In this document: piece by piece, positions 45,745 through 54,517 of the stretch | Layout of the letters: each line of letters begins with the position of its first letter | Position numbering within the stretch: the first letter of the stretch is position 1 | Origin: Meinhardsimonia xiamenensis | Lineage (GTDB): Bacteria > Pseudomonadota > Alphaproteobacteria > Rhodobacterales > Rhodobacteraceae | Direction: 5' to 3' | Length of the DNA: 64,000 bases | Assembly (NCBI RefSeq): GCF_900102905.1 | Contig: NZ_FNFV01000005.1 | Span: 248,001 to 312,000, forward strand | Made by a program: the position numbers and the translations under genes | Notes under the pieces: generated by a model | Told to the model about the DNA's origin: nothing | What the model saw: the letters and a program-made list of their open reading frames with translations, nothing else | Databases searched by the model: none

Positions 45745-48264
45745 TCAGGCCGGCGCCTCCCTGATGTCGCCCGGATCGCGCAGCGGCCCGCGTGGAAGGA
45801 TGATGCGCGTGCCGCGCACCGTCGTCTCCGCCGGGTCGATCACCCGCCCCTCGGCGCCGATCCGCCCGTCGGGGTGCATGACCACTTCTCCGTAGTCTGG
45901 GTCGTCGATGACGATCGTGCCGTCGGCCTCCCCGCGCGGGGCCAGCGCGGCGAAGCGGGTGGCGAAGGCCGCGGCCTCGCCATGCAGCGCGCCGCTGCCC
46001 AGCCGGACGAGCCACCAGCCCTCGCGCCCGGCGAGGCGCAGCTCCTGCCCGGCGGTCGGGCCGCGGCCGACAAGCGTGAGCCGCCCCGAGGCGCGCAGCA
46101 TCAGATGCGCCGCGTCCGCCGTGGCCCAGGCGGTGCGCTCCTCGAGGCGGGTGGCGTCGAAATGCGGGATGGGGAACCACGCATGGGTGAAGTCGGGCTG
46201 CGGTTCGACCCCCTGGAAGCGCACCAGCGCCAGGTCGCGGTACTGCTGCACGCGCGGAATGCTGGCCGACCCGCCCCAGTAGGAGGGGCGGCCGAAGCCG
46301 CAATGCACCACCTCGCCGGGGTGGTTGATCCAGATCTGCGCGGCCGGATCGCGGCCGAGCCGGGCGTGGATCAGCGTCTCCTGATAGCCCCAGTCGCCCC
46401 ATCGATAGGCCATGGCCGAGCCCATCGCGTGATCGGCGCTCTTGTGGTGATAGAGCCGCGCGAAGCGTCCCTCGCCTTGCGCAAAGCGCCACTCCTGCGC
46501 GGTCTCGCCCGTCCACACGGCGCGCGCGCGCAGGTCGGGCAGGGCAAGGCCGTGGTCGCGCAGGCACAGCGCAAGCTGCGGCGTGGCATGGAAGCGCGCG
46601 CCGAAGCTGCCGGTGCCCCACAGAAGCCGCCCGATCGCGGACAGCTCCAGAGTGGCCGTGCCGCGCAGCGTGTGCTCGTAGCTGCGGCCCTGGGCGGCGG
46701 TGAGCACGCCACGATGGGCGGAGTTGGCGACAAGCTCGATGAGGCGGGCGATGCCGCTGCGGGCACGCGCCCGCAGCCCCGCATCGGGGGAGAGCGCGAA
46801 GATCGCCGTCAGGCCCTTCAGGTCGATCGGGAAATAGGGCGCCGAGTTGAACTCGGCCATTTCCCATGCCTCGAAATGGTCGAACCACTTGCGCAGCCGT
46901 TCGGCGCCGATGCGTGCCTGTTCGCGCCCGGTGCGGCCCGAGCGGCGGAAGGTGGCGTCGGGCAGGAGCGTGCCGGCGAGATGGGCGGCGGTGTGGAACA
47001 GCAGCGCGTGGTTCTCGGAGAAGTACCACTGCACGTCGTTGCCGGGCTCGTCCATCCAGTAGCGGTAGCCGAGGATCGTCCGGTCGATGCGGGCGACGAG
47101 GTCGTCACCGAGCCGTTCCGGCCAGCGCATCCGTGACCACAGCAGCGGCACCAGCGCGAAATCGGCGCAGTCCCAGCAGGCGTCGATCTGCTCGAGCGCC
47201 GCTTCGATCATGGCGCGCGTGCGCGGGCCTCCGTCGCCCAGCGCAAGGCGCGCGAGCGCGGTGACGGTGTCGGCCTCGCCGCCCTCGGCCACCGCCTCGA
47301 GCGCCTCGGTAAGGCGTTCTTGCCGATCGGCGGGGGCGGGCCCCTGCCGGCGGGCGTGGGCGATCTCGGTTCCGAAGACGCGGCGGGCGGCGAAGCCGGG
47401 CACGCTCAAAGTCAGTTCCACATGGCGGAAGTCGGCGGGAAGCGCGTCGGCGTGACCGAGTTCCAGCCGGGTGGAGCCGGGGTGCAGGCGGCGCTGGATC
47501 GGGGGCAGGGCATCGTGCGACATGAAGTCGCCGGCGATCCGCGCATGCGCCTCCGCCTCGATGCCGAACGGCGCCGGCAGATGCAGCGCCACGGTCTCTC
47601 CGTCGTGGGTGGCGCGGGTGAAATGCAGCGTCTCGAGCGCGGTCTCGATGGCCGCCGCCTGCTCCGGCGTGCAATCGATGGCGATTGCCTGACGGGCAGC
47701 GGGGCCGGCGAGATAATCGAGCTGGACGAGAAAGCGCGTGTCGCGCTCGGCGAGATCGTCGAAGAAGATCTCGATGCGGTTCTCGCCCGCCGCAAGCGCG
47801 ACATCCGTTTCGGTCGCGGTCTCGAGATTGCGCAGGTAGGGCGCCATCCAGACGACCTCTTTGCCGTTCACCCGCAGGATCGCCCCGCCGCAGGTGGTCA
47901 GGCGCAGCCGCGCCGGGCCGGGCTCTTCGGCGCAGATCAGCACCTCGGCGCGCGCGGCAATGCGGGTGGGGCGGAACCAGAAGCCCGAAAGATCGAGGCG
48001 CGGCGCGCCAAAGCCGAGCCAGACCCTGTCGGCCGGGCCGGTGTCGCGCTCCTCGGGGCGCCGGTCGCGGAAGCGGGCGGCGAACTCGGTTCGGCAGGGG
48101 TATTCGTGGGGGATGAAGTTCTTCTCCCTCGTCAGAAAGAAGAACGGGTCCATCTCGCCCTGCATCGGGCTGTCCTCGATATCGAAGGGCTCGCCCGCCA
48201 CCGCCGAGTGCCGCCACAGCGTGACCGGCTCGCCCGCGGCGAGCGCGCGCACATGACGGGTCAT
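45745..48264 (-). CDS. unrecognised 839-residue protein of the KduI/GH105 operon, candidate polysaccharide lyase or glycosidase
   Basis: Large cytoplasmic protein without signal peptide. The N-terminal third looks beta-rich, with a jelly-roll-like stretch (LRLTTCGGAILRVNGKEVVW, then LAAGENRIEIFFDDLAERDT). The middle (about residues 330-640) is helical, suggestive of an alpha/alpha toroid, and carries QWYFSENHALLFHTAAHLAG near residue 415, SYEHTLRGTATLELSAIGRL, and LYHHKSADHAMGSAM near 605. The C-terminus has beta-sandwich character (WINHPGEVVHCGFGRPSYWG). This arrangement and the Asn-His/Tyr/His motifs recall heparinase/alginate lyase-type enzymes, but I cannot assign a family. Its start overlaps the kduI stop (ATGA). 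Function inferred only from context: unsaturated uronate metabolism. Confidence 0.8.
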   Translation of the reverse strand: MTRHVRALAAGEPVTLWRHSAVAGEPFDIEDSPMQGEMDPFFFLTREKNFIPHEYPCRTEFAARFRDRRPEERDTGPADRVWLGFGAPRLDLSGFWFRPTRIAARAEVLICAEEPGPARLRLTTCGGAILRVNGKEVVWMAPYLRNLETATETDVALAAGENRIEIFFDDLAERDTRFLVQLDYLAGPAARQAIAIDCTPEQAAAIETALETLHFTRATHDGETVALHLPAPFGIEAEAHARIAGDFMSHDALPPIQRRLHPGSTRLELGHADALPADFRHVELTLSVPGFAARRVFGTEIAHARRQGPAPADRQERLTEALEAVAEGGEADTVTALARLALGDGGPRTRAMIEAALEQIDACWDCADFALVPLLWSRMRWPERLGDDLVARIDRTILGYRYWMDEPGNDVQWYFSENHALLFHTAAHLAGTLLPDATFRRSGRTGREQARIGAERLRKWFDHFEAWEMAEFNSAPYFPIDLKGLTAIFALSPDAGLRARARSGIARLIELVANSAHRGVLTAAQGRSYEHTLRGTATLELSAIGRLLWGTGSFGARFHATPQLALCLRDHGLALPDLRARAVWTGETAQEWRFAQGEGRFARLYHHKSADHAMGSAMAYRWGDWGYQETLIHARLGRDPAAQIWINHPGEVVHCGFGRPSYWGGSASIPRVQQYRDLALVRFQGVEPQPDFTHAWFPIPHFDATRLEERTAWATADAAHLMLRASGRLTLVGRGPTAGQELRLAGREGWWLVRLGSGALHGEAAAFATRFAALAPRGEADGTIVIDDPDYGEVVMHPDGRIGAEGRVIDPAETTVRGTRIILPRGPLRDPGDIREAPA

Positions 48265-49103
48265 TTCAGGCGATCCACCGGCACCGGATCCACGTCCTGG
48301 TAGACCTGGTTTTCTCCGGTCATGCCCCAGACGAAGGCATAGGGGCCGGTGCCCGCGCCCATGTGGATCGACCATGCCGGCGAGAGCACCGCATCGCCCG
48401 AGCCCACCACCAGATGGCGGGTGTTGTCCGGGCGTCCCATGAGGTGAATCACCCTGTCCTGCGGGGCCATGTCGAAATAGAGATAGGCCTCCATGCGCCG
48501 CTCATGCAGGTGCGGGGGCATGGTGTTCCACACGCTGCCCGGCTCAAGGTCGGTGATGCCCATGAGCAGCAAGCAGGAGGGGGCCACCTCGGGGTGGATG
48601 TACATGCGCAGCGTGCGCAGGTTGGCGCGCCCCGCCTCGCCGAAGCGCACCGCCTTGGCCTCGGCGCGGGTGATCAGACGGTGGGGATGGCTCACGCCCG
48701 CGGGCACCGAGTTGAGATAGAAGAGCGCGGGATTGCCGGGGTCGGCCGAGGCGAGCTCGACCTGCCGGGCGCCGCGGCCGACATAGAGGATGTCGCGCGG
48801 GGCGAGCTCATGGCGCTGCCCGTCCACCGTGACGCTGCCCCGCCCGGTGCCGAGATTGGCGATGCCGCCCTCGCGCGCGTCGAACAGATGCGCGGTGCCG
48901 ACCGGGCCGCCGTCGCCGATGGCGATGGGTTGTTCCGTCGGCACGATGCCGCCCAGCACCATGCGGTCGAGGTGGGTGTAGGTCATGCGCGCCTCGCCGG
49001 GGGCGAAGATCCCTTCCACCAGGTATTCGGACCGCAGGTCGGCCGCGGTCATCCGGTCGATCATGGCGGGTGAACCGCCGTAGCGTGTTGTCCAAGTGAT
49101 CAT
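48261..49103 (-). CDS. kduI: 5-keto-4-deoxyuronate isomerase KduI
   Basis: 280-residue zinc enzyme of the cupin fold that isomerises 5-keto-4-deoxyuronate (from unsaturated uronates released by pectin or glycosaminoglycan lyases) to 2,5-diketo-3-deoxygluconate. All four expected zinc ligands are visible: His198 and His200 in PPHLHERRMEAY, Glu205 in the same motif, and His247 in AWSIHMGAG. The N-terminal SEYLVEGIFAPGEARMTYTH region is typical. ATGA overlaps link it to the GH105 gene upstream and the 839-residue gene downstream. KduD and KdgK are not in the window. Confidence 0.95.
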   Translation of the reverse strand: MITWTTRYGGSPAMIDRMTAADLRSEYLVEGIFAPGEARMTYTHLDRMVLGGIVPTEQPIAIGDGGPVGTAHLFDAREGGIANLGTGRGSVTVDGQRHELAPRDILYVGRGARQVELASADPGNPALFYLNSVPAGVSHPHRLITRAEAKAVRFGEAGRANLRTLRMYIHPEVAPSCLLLMGITDLEPGSVWNTMPPHLHERRMEAYLYFDMAPQDRVIHLMGRPDNTRHLVVGSGDAVLSPAWSIHMGAGTGPYAFVWGMTGENQVYQDVDPVPVDRLK

Positions 49104-50173
49104 TCGCTCAGTCCTTCAGTGAGGCAAAGGATTGCCAGCGCCTGGCCATAGCCGGTGGGCTGGATGGGGATGTCGCGGTAGAATTGCAGGTCGTGGCCCA
49201 TCCGGGTACCGTAGCTGACCCCGCCGACCACCCCGTCGGGGCCGATCTGCGACAGCACATAGGCAAGGCCGCGCCGCCCTGCCGCGGCCGCCGCCGGGCC
49301 TGCCCTGCCGGTGCGGGCCGCCTTCATCAGCCCATAGGCGATGCCGGCGGTGGCGGAGGTCTCTTTGTAGCTCCCGGGATCATCGAGAAGCGTGCGCCAG
49401 GCGCCATCCTCGCATTGCAGCGGCAGGAGCGCCTCGATCTGTGCGGTGAGCACCCCTTGCAAGAACCGGTTCACCGCCGGATCAAGGCTGCAGAGCTCGG
49501 GCAGATCGGCAAGGCCCGCGGTGATCCAGGCATTGCCGCGCGCCCAGCGGGCGCGGGCGAAATTGTCTCGCCGCGGGAAGCTCCAGCCGTGAAACCACAG
49601 CCCGCTGACCGGGTCGGCCAGAAAGCGGGCATGCACGAGAAACTGATGCTGGGCCTCGTCGACCAGCGCCCGCTGGCCGCTGGCCTCGCCATAGGCGGCG
49701 AGGAAGAGTGCCACCATGAACAGCGTGTCGTCCCAGAGCTCGCCGGTGTTGATCCGGTCCGACACGTCGTGCTGAAAGCCCCCCTCGGGCGTGCGTGGCG
49801 CCTCCTCGATGAGCCGCTCCGCCCAATCCTGCAGGAGCGGCTTCCAGCGCGCATCGCGGGTGCGCGCCCACAGCAGGGTGAGCGCCAGCATCGGCGCGGT
49901 GGTGTTGACATTCATCGGCGGCAGGCCGCGCGCGCGGTGCGCCTCGTACCACTCCTCAAGCAGCCGCTGCAGGCGCGGCTCGCCGGTCTTCTGCCACAGC
50001 CGTGCGATGCCATACAGGCCGACACCCTGCGGCCACTCCCATGAGTGAAAGCTGATGTAGTCGCCGCGGCTTCCGTCGAGGTTGGGCTCGTGGAAGCGCC
50101 CTTCGTCGCGCAGCGAGGTCAGGCCGGCAACCAGCCGGTCGAGTGTCGCGCGGAGTTGCTGCTCGTCGATCAT
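49100..50173 (-). CDS. unsaturated glucuronyl/rhamnogalacturonyl hydrolase, GH105/GH88 type
   Basis: 357-residue alpha/alpha-barrel hydrolase that removes a 4,5-unsaturated uronic acid from the non-reducing end of oligosaccharides made by lyases. Catalytic-region motifs are DVSDRINTGELWDDTLFMVA (Asp near residues 148-149) and RWARGNAWITAGLADLPEL, the RGN-W block of GH105; HSWEWPQGVGLYGIARLW is the first conserved helix. No signal peptide, so it works on imported fragments. I chose the ATG at 50173 because GGGAGG lies six bases upstream; the in-frame ATG at 50179 abuts that site. First gene of a three-gene operon; LacI diverges. Confidence 0.93.
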   Translation of the reverse strand: MIDEQQLRATLDRLVAGLTSLRDEGRFHEPNLDGSRGDYISFHSWEWPQGVGLYGIARLWQKTGEPRLQRLLEEWYEAHRARGLPPMNVNTTAPMLALTLLWARTRDARWKPLLQDWAERLIEEAPRTPEGGFQHDVSDRINTGELWDDTLFMVALFLAAYGEASGQRALVDEAQHQFLVHARFLADPVSGLWFHGWSFPRRDNFARARWARGNAWITAGLADLPELCSLDPAVNRFLQGVLTAQIEALLPLQCEDGAWRTLLDDPGSYKETSATAGIAYGLMKAARTGRAGPAAAAAGRRGLAYVLSQIGPDGVVGGVSYGTRMGHDLQFYRDIPIQPTGYGQALAILCLTEGLSE

Positions 50174-50187
50174 GGTCATCCTCCCGC

Positions 50188-50240
50188 TGCAATCGTTGCA
50201 AAGCCTGAAAGACGCTTGCAAGATGTGAAAGATTTTTGCA
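50188..50240. promoter_or_regulatory. divergent control region with phased TTGCA repeats
   Basis: The 96-base gap between the GH105 and LacI starts holds TTGCA at 50196, 50216 and 50236, exactly 20 bases apart. TGAAAGA occurs at 50206 and 50226, also 20 bases apart, so two tandem 20-base units (TTGCAA-N4-TGAAAGA-N3) precede a third partial one. Two of the TTGCA boxes sit in palindromes: TGCAA-tcg-TTGCA (50188-50200) and CTTGCAAG (50215-50222). These are the obvious candidate operators for the divergent LacI protein. Confidence 0.6.
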
Positions 50241-50269
50241 GCCAAGGCGCTGACAGGAGTGGAGGCCCC

Positions 50270-51361
50270 GTGCAGAAGAGACGCGTGACGATGGAGGATC
50301 TGGCCCGCCAGTGCCGCGTGTCCGTGGCCACCGTCAGCCGGGTGCTCGCCGGGCAGCCAGGGGTGCGGCCGGAGCTGCGCCGGCGGGTGCGCGAGGTGGC
50401 CGCGGCGCTTGGCTATGCCCTGCCGGTGGCCATGGCCGGTCGCCTCGCAGTTCTGCTGGCCAGCCGTTCGGCCCTGATCGATGCGACGCGCAGCCAGTTC
50501 ACCCTGCATGTTCTGAAGGGCATGCGCGAACGGGCCGCGGCGCTCGGCATGACGCTCGAGATACGGCCGATCGACGCGCACTTCGCGGCCAACTTCGGTG
50601 CCGGGGAGGCGGCGGCGGGCTATCTGCTGCTCTCGCCCGAGAGCGACGCGCAAATCGATGCGGCTGCAGCCGGGGAGCGGCCGGTGATCCTCGTGAATGC
50701 CGACGATCCGCTCATGCGCCTGTCATCGGTGGCGCCGTGCAACCGCAGCGCCGCGGCGCTGGCCACGGAGCGGCTGATCGCGCTCGGTCACCGGCGCATC
50801 CTGCTGCTGACCCGGCCGGGCCGGCGCACCATTGCGCAGCGGCGCGAGGGCTGGGCCGAACGCCTCGCGGCGCAGGGGCTCAAGGCCGACCTCGTCGAGG
50901 AGGTCGGCGACTGGGATCCCGAGCTTGCCGCCGCCGCGATCCGCGCGCGGCTTGATCGGAACGGCCTTGATTTCACAGCCATCCTTGCCACCGGAGACAG
51001 CCTCGCCATCGGCGCGATGCTGGCGCTTTCCGATCGGGGCGTCGCGGTCCCCGGCGAGGTCAGCGTCATGGGGTTCGATGGGCTGCCGCAGGGCGAGCTG
51101 CAGTCGCCGCCGCTCAGCACCATCGAGATCCCGATGCGCAGCATCGGCGCGGCCGCGATCGATCTGCTGCGCGACGTGGTGGTGAACCCGCAGGCGCCGC
51201 CGCGACGCGTCGAGATCGGCTGCCGGATCCTCGAGCGCGGCTCGACCGGCCCGGCGGCGCCGCGCGGCGCGGCGGGGATCAGTGACGCGGGGGCCAGTGA
51301 CGCGGGGGCCAGTGAGGCGGGGGCCAGTGAGGCGGGGACCAGTGGCGGTATCCATCCCTGA
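50270..51361 (+). CDS. LacI-family transcriptional regulator of the uronate cluster
   Basis: 363-residue repressor. The HTH is TMEDLARQCRVSVATVSRVL followed by AAALGYAL, the hinge. The effector domain is a type I periplasmic-binding fold (LAVLLASRSALIDATRSQF, ILATGDSLAIGAMLAL, VSVMGFDGLPQGELQSPPLS). The GTG at 50270 has AGGAGTGGAGG upstream. Divergent from the GH105-kduI operon, so it likely senses a uronate intermediate and controls that operon and perhaps the dehydrogenase gene. The C-terminus carries an odd low-complexity tail of about 25 residues made of DAGAS/EAGAS units, encoded by a 15-bp tandem repeat. Confidence 0.92.
   Translation: MQKRRVTMEDLARQCRVSVATVSRVLAGQPGVRPELRRRVREVAAALGYALPVAMAGRLAVLLASRSALIDATRSQFTLHVLKGMRERAAALGMTLEIRPIDAHFAANFGAGEAAAGYLLLSPESDAQIDAAAAGERPVILVNADDPLMRLSSVAPCNRSAAALATERLIALGHRRILLLTRPGRRTIAQRREGWAERLAAQGLKADLVEEVGDWDPELAAAAIRARLDRNGLDFTAILATGDSLAIGAMLALSDRGVAVPGEVSVMGFDGLPQGELQSPPLSTIEIPMRSIGAAAIDLLRDVVVNPQAPPRRVEIGCRILERGSTGPAAPRGAAGISDAGASDAGASEAGASEAGTSGGIHP
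51278..51348 (+). repeat. 15-bp tandem repeat in the 3' end of the LacI gene
   Basis: About 4.7 copies of GCCAGTGACGCGGGG (variants begin ATC, GCC or ACC, and carry GACGC or GAGGC). They encode the AGASD/AGASE tail of the LacI-family protein. Being a multiple of three, copy-number change would keep frame. Confidence 0.75.
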
Positions 51362-51385
51362 GGGGCGACCGCGCGCGGGACGCTC

Positions 51386-52876
51386 TCACCCGGTCGCGGC
51401 TGCCTCGGCTTCCGCCCGCAGAGTCGCGGCAACGCCGCGTTCGAGCGCGCGCGCGAGGATGCCGACCACCTCGCCCTGCCAGAGCGGGTGCTCGGTGAGC
51501 CTGCGCGGAAAGGCCCGCGAAGCCTCGCAAAGCGCGAGGAAAAGCGCCTTCGGGTCGCCCTCGATCCCTCTGACGGCGGCGCTGATTTGCGCCTCGCGCG
51601 GGTCGCGCAGCCCATGGGGCGTACCGTCGTCACGCCGCCCGAGGCAGTAGCGCATCCACCCGGCCACGGCGAAGGCGAAGGGGCGCAGCGGCTGGCGCCG
51701 CTCGAGCGCCTCGAGCGCCGGGGCGACGATGCGCTGGGGGAGTTTCTCGCTGCCATCCATGGCGATCTGGTAGAGTTCGTGCCCGATGGCAGGGTTGGCG
51801 AAGCGGCGCGCCAGAGCCTCGGCGTACGCGTCCAGCCCGATGCCCGGGAGCGGTGTGAGCGTCGCGGCGGCGGCGGCCATGTGGCGCCGCACCAGCGGCG
51901 ACAGTGCCCGGTCGCGCATCACGTCGCGCACGTAGCGGTGGCCGGCGAGAAACCCCCAGTAGGCCATCATCGAATGGGTGCCATTGAGCATCCTCAGCTT
52001 CATCGCCTCATAGGGCGCGACATCGTCGGTGAAGATCGCGCCGGCCGCTTCCCACGCGGGGCGGCCGGCGGAAAACTCGTCCTCGATGACCCATTGGGAG
52101 AACGGCTCGGCCTCCACCGCCGCGAGATCGGTCATCCCCAGAAGCTGCTCGGCCAGCGCGCGCGTCGCCTCGGTGGGAGCGGGGGTGATCCGGTCGACCA
52201 TGGTCGAGGGGAAGGCCACCGCCTCGTCAATCCAGCGCGCCATGGCCGGATCGATGCGAGCGGCGAAGTCCACAAGGCCCATGCGCAGGAGCGCGCCGTT
52301 TTCGGGCAGGTTGTCGCAACACAGCACGGTAAAGGGGGCAAGTCCGCGTTCGCGGCGCAGGCGCAGTCCGGCGAACAGCAGCCCGAGCACACCCGCCGGC
52401 CGGTGCGGAGCGGCGAGATCGGCGGCGATGGCGGGGTTCCGCTCATCGACCGTGCCGCGGGCCCTGTCGATGCCATAGGCCTTCTCGGTCACGGTGAGGC
52501 TCACGATCCGGGTCTCGGGGGCGGCCAGCGCCTCAAGCGCGTCTTGCGGCGCGCGCGCCGCGGCGATGACGCGGCGCAGGCTGCCGATCACGCGCGCCGC
52601 AGCCTCCGCGCCCTCGCGCTCGATCAGCGTGAACAGCCCGTCCTGCGGATTGAGCTCATCGGCGATGCGGGTGCTGCGCAGGCTGATGCCGTCAATACGC
52701 CAGTCGCCGCCTTGCGCGGCCAGCGCCGTGTCGGTGTAGACGGCCTGATGGGCGCGGTGAAAGGCGCCCACGCCGACATGAACGATGCCCGCGCCGTGAC
52801 GGGCGGGATCGAATGCCGGGCGCGCCACCGCCGCCGGCAGTTCGGAAAGGGTTCCGTGAGACAGGCGTCGCGTCAT
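51386..52876 (-). CDS. uxuB: mannitol/fructuronate dehydrogenase family protein
   Basis: 496-residue NAD-dependent long-chain dehydrogenase of the mannitol-2-dehydrogenase/UxuB family. The nucleotide-binding N-terminus is HGAGIVHVGVGAFHRAHQAV, the catalytic region KLRMLNGTHSMMAYWGFLAG with the active-site Lys, and CCDNLPENG and STMVDRITP are conserved. In context it most likely reduces fructuronate/tagaturonate, but polyol oxidation (mannitol, arabinitol) is equally compatible with the sequence. The ATG at 52876 has GAGG about eight bases upstream. It ends 25 bases from the convergent LacI gene and is 210 bases downstream of the TRAP operon, with a terminator between. Confidence 0.82.
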   Translation of the reverse strand: MTRRLSHGTLSELPAAVARPAFDPARHGAGIVHVGVGAFHRAHQAVYTDTALAAQGGDWRIDGISLRSTRIADELNPQDGLFTLIEREGAEAAARVIGSLRRVIAAARAPQDALEALAAPETRIVSLTVTEKAYGIDRARGTVDERNPAIAADLAAPHRPAGVLGLLFAGLRLRRERGLAPFTVLCCDNLPENGALLRMGLVDFAARIDPAMARWIDEAVAFPSTMVDRITPAPTEATRALAEQLLGMTDLAAVEAEPFSQWVIEDEFSAGRPAWEAAGAIFTDDVAPYEAMKLRMLNGTHSMMAYWGFLAGHRYVRDVMRDRALSPLVRRHMAAAAATLTPLPGIGLDAYAEALARRFANPAIGHELYQIAMDGSEKLPQRIVAPALEALERRQPLRPFAFAVAGWMRYCLGRRDDGTPHGLRDPREAQISAAVRGIEGDPKALFLALCEASRAFPRRLTEHPLWQGEVVGILARALERGVAATLRAEAEAAATG

Positions 52877-53012
52877 GGATCGGCCTCGCATCGTGGCGGC
52901 AACCTCCCGGGCGGCGACGCGCAGCGCATCGCACGCCCCCCGAGTGGTGCCCTGAATGCAAGGCCGCATCAAGCCCGTCGTCGGCGCCTGCCGGCAGGGC
53001 GGGTCAGCCGGA

Positions 53013-53045
53013 GCCCTTCCGCGCGGCAGCCACGCGCGGAAGGGC
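53013..53045. terminator. strong hairpin downstream of the TRAP operon
   Basis: GCCCTTCCGCGCG and CGCGCGGAAGGGC form a perfect 13-bp stem around a 7-base loop, 42 bases after the dctM stop on the minus strand. No U-run follows, but stem strength and position suggest the end of the dctPQM transcript. The rest of the 52877-53086 gap shows only ordinary GC-rich sequence; the dehydrogenase promoter is not evident. Confidence 0.65.
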
Positions 53046-53086
53046 AGGCGCGTCAGCCGTGACGGGCGTGACCGATCCGGGGGCCG

Positions 53087-54517
53087 TCAGCGCGTCACGA
53101 TCTCCGGCCCCATGAGCGCGTTCGGCAGTGCGGTCGAGATCCACGGCACATAGGTCACGAGGATCAGGAACAGGAACAGGATGGCAAGGAAGGGCAGGGC
53201 GGCCCGCACCACCGCCATCATCGGCATCCCCGCGACGCCTGAGGTGACGAAGAGGTTGAGCCCCACCGGCGGCGTGATCATGCCGATCTCCATGTTCACC
53301 ACCATGATGATGCCGAGGTGGATGGGGTCGATCCCGAGCTCGATGGCGATCGGGAAGACCAGCGGCGCCACGATCACCAGAAGCCCCGATGGCTCCATGA
53401 ACTGGCCCCCGATCAGAAGGATCACGTTGACCACGACGAGGAACATCACCGGCCCGAGCCCCGCGCCGAGCATCGCCTCGGCGATGTGCTGGGGTACCTG
53501 TTCGTCGGTCAGCACATGCTTGAGGATCAGCGCGTTGGCGATGATGAACATCAGCGTGATCGTCAGCCGCCCGGCCTCGACGAGCGTGTCACGCGTGTCG
53601 GGATGGAAGAAGGCCGTCACCAGCGCCCAGGGCCGCTCGAGCAGCGAATACCGCCGCATCGGCGCGGGCTCGGCAACGGCGGCGGAAAGGCTTTCCGCCG
53701 GCGCGCCCTTCAGCGGCCCCATGTCGCGATAGACGAAGAGCGCGATGATGAAGGCATAGACCGAAGCCACCGCCGCCGCCTCCGTGGGCGTGAAGATCGC
53801 CCTGGTCACGCCGGGGATCCCGTAGATGCCGACCATGATGATGGCGATGAGCAGGAGCCCCCAGAAGGCATCGGCGAAACTGTCCCAGACCTCGCGCCAG
53901 CCTTGCCATTCGCCGGCCGGCATGTTGCGGATGCGCGCCACGACGTAGATCGCCACCATCAGCATGGTGCCGGCGAGAATGCCGGGCAGCACGCCGGCAA
54001 GGAACATCCGCCCGACCGACACATCGGTCGCCGAGGCATAGACCACCATGACGATCGACGGCGGGATCAGGATGCCCAGCGTGCCCGCGTTGCAGATCAC
54101 CCCGGCGGCGAAGTCGCGGCTGTAGCCGGCCTGCCGCATGGCGGCGATGACGATGGTGCCGATCGCCACCACGGTCGCCGGCGAGGATCCCGAGAGCGCC
54201 GCGAACATCATGCAGGCGAACACTCCGGCAATCGCCAGCCCGCCGCGCAGGTGCCCCACGCAGGCGATGGAAAAGCGGATGATTCGCGCCGCCACGCCAC
54301 CGGTTGACATGAAGGAGGAGGCAAGGATGAAGAAGGGGATCGCCAGCAGCGTGTAGTGCCCCGCCATGGCCTGGTACATCGACTGCGCGATGGAGGCCAG
54401 CGAGGTGTCGGAAAACATCAGCAGGAAGATCATCGAGGACAGCCCGAGCGCCACCGCGATCGGCACCCCGATGAGCAGCAGCCCGATGATGAGGGCGAAC
54501 AGGAAGACGACGTCCAT
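53087..54517 (-). CDS. dctM: TRAP transporter large permease, DctM family
   Basis: 476-residue, about 12-13 transmembrane subunit that couples Na+ import to solute import. Typical DctM segments: FFILASSFMSTGGVAARIIR, SGSSPATVVAIGTIVIAAM, ICNAGTLGILIPPSIVMVVY, and the C-terminal IEIGMITPPVGLNLFVTSG-like block (NMEIGMITPPVGLNLFV). There is an insert of about 50 residues in the central loop (AESLSAAVAEPAPMRRYSLL region), larger than in DctM of C4-dicarboxylate systems. The ATG at 54517 shares one base with the dctQ stop; a frame continuing further 5' is inside dctQ and is not coding. Confidence 0.94.
   Translation of the reverse strand: MDVVFLFALIIGLLLIGVPIAVALGLSSMIFLLMFSDTSLASIAQSMYQAMAGHYTLLAIPFFILASSFMSTGGVAARIIRFSIACVGHLRGGLAIAGVFACMMFAALSGSSPATVVAIGTIVIAAMRQAGYSRDFAAGVICNAGTLGILIPPSIVMVVYASATDVSVGRMFLAGVLPGILAGTMLMVAIYVVARIRNMPAGEWQGWREVWDSFADAFWGLLLIAIIMVGIYGIPGVTRAIFTPTEAAAVASVYAFIIALFVYRDMGPLKGAPAESLSAAVAEPAPMRRYSLLERPWALVTAFFHPDTRDTLVEAGRLTITLMFIIANALILKHVLTDEQVPQHIAEAMLGAGLGPVMFLVVVNVILLIGGQFMEPSGLLVIVAPLVFPIAIELGIDPIHLGIIMVVNMEIGMITPPVGLNLFVTSGVAGMPMMAVVRAALPFLAILFLFLILVTYVPWISTALPNALMGPEIVTR

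Noticed and set aside
50188-50240. Possible CRISPR repeats
   Set aside because: Only 5-7 conserved bases per unit and a 20-base period in a divergent promoter region fit regulatory sites, not an array.
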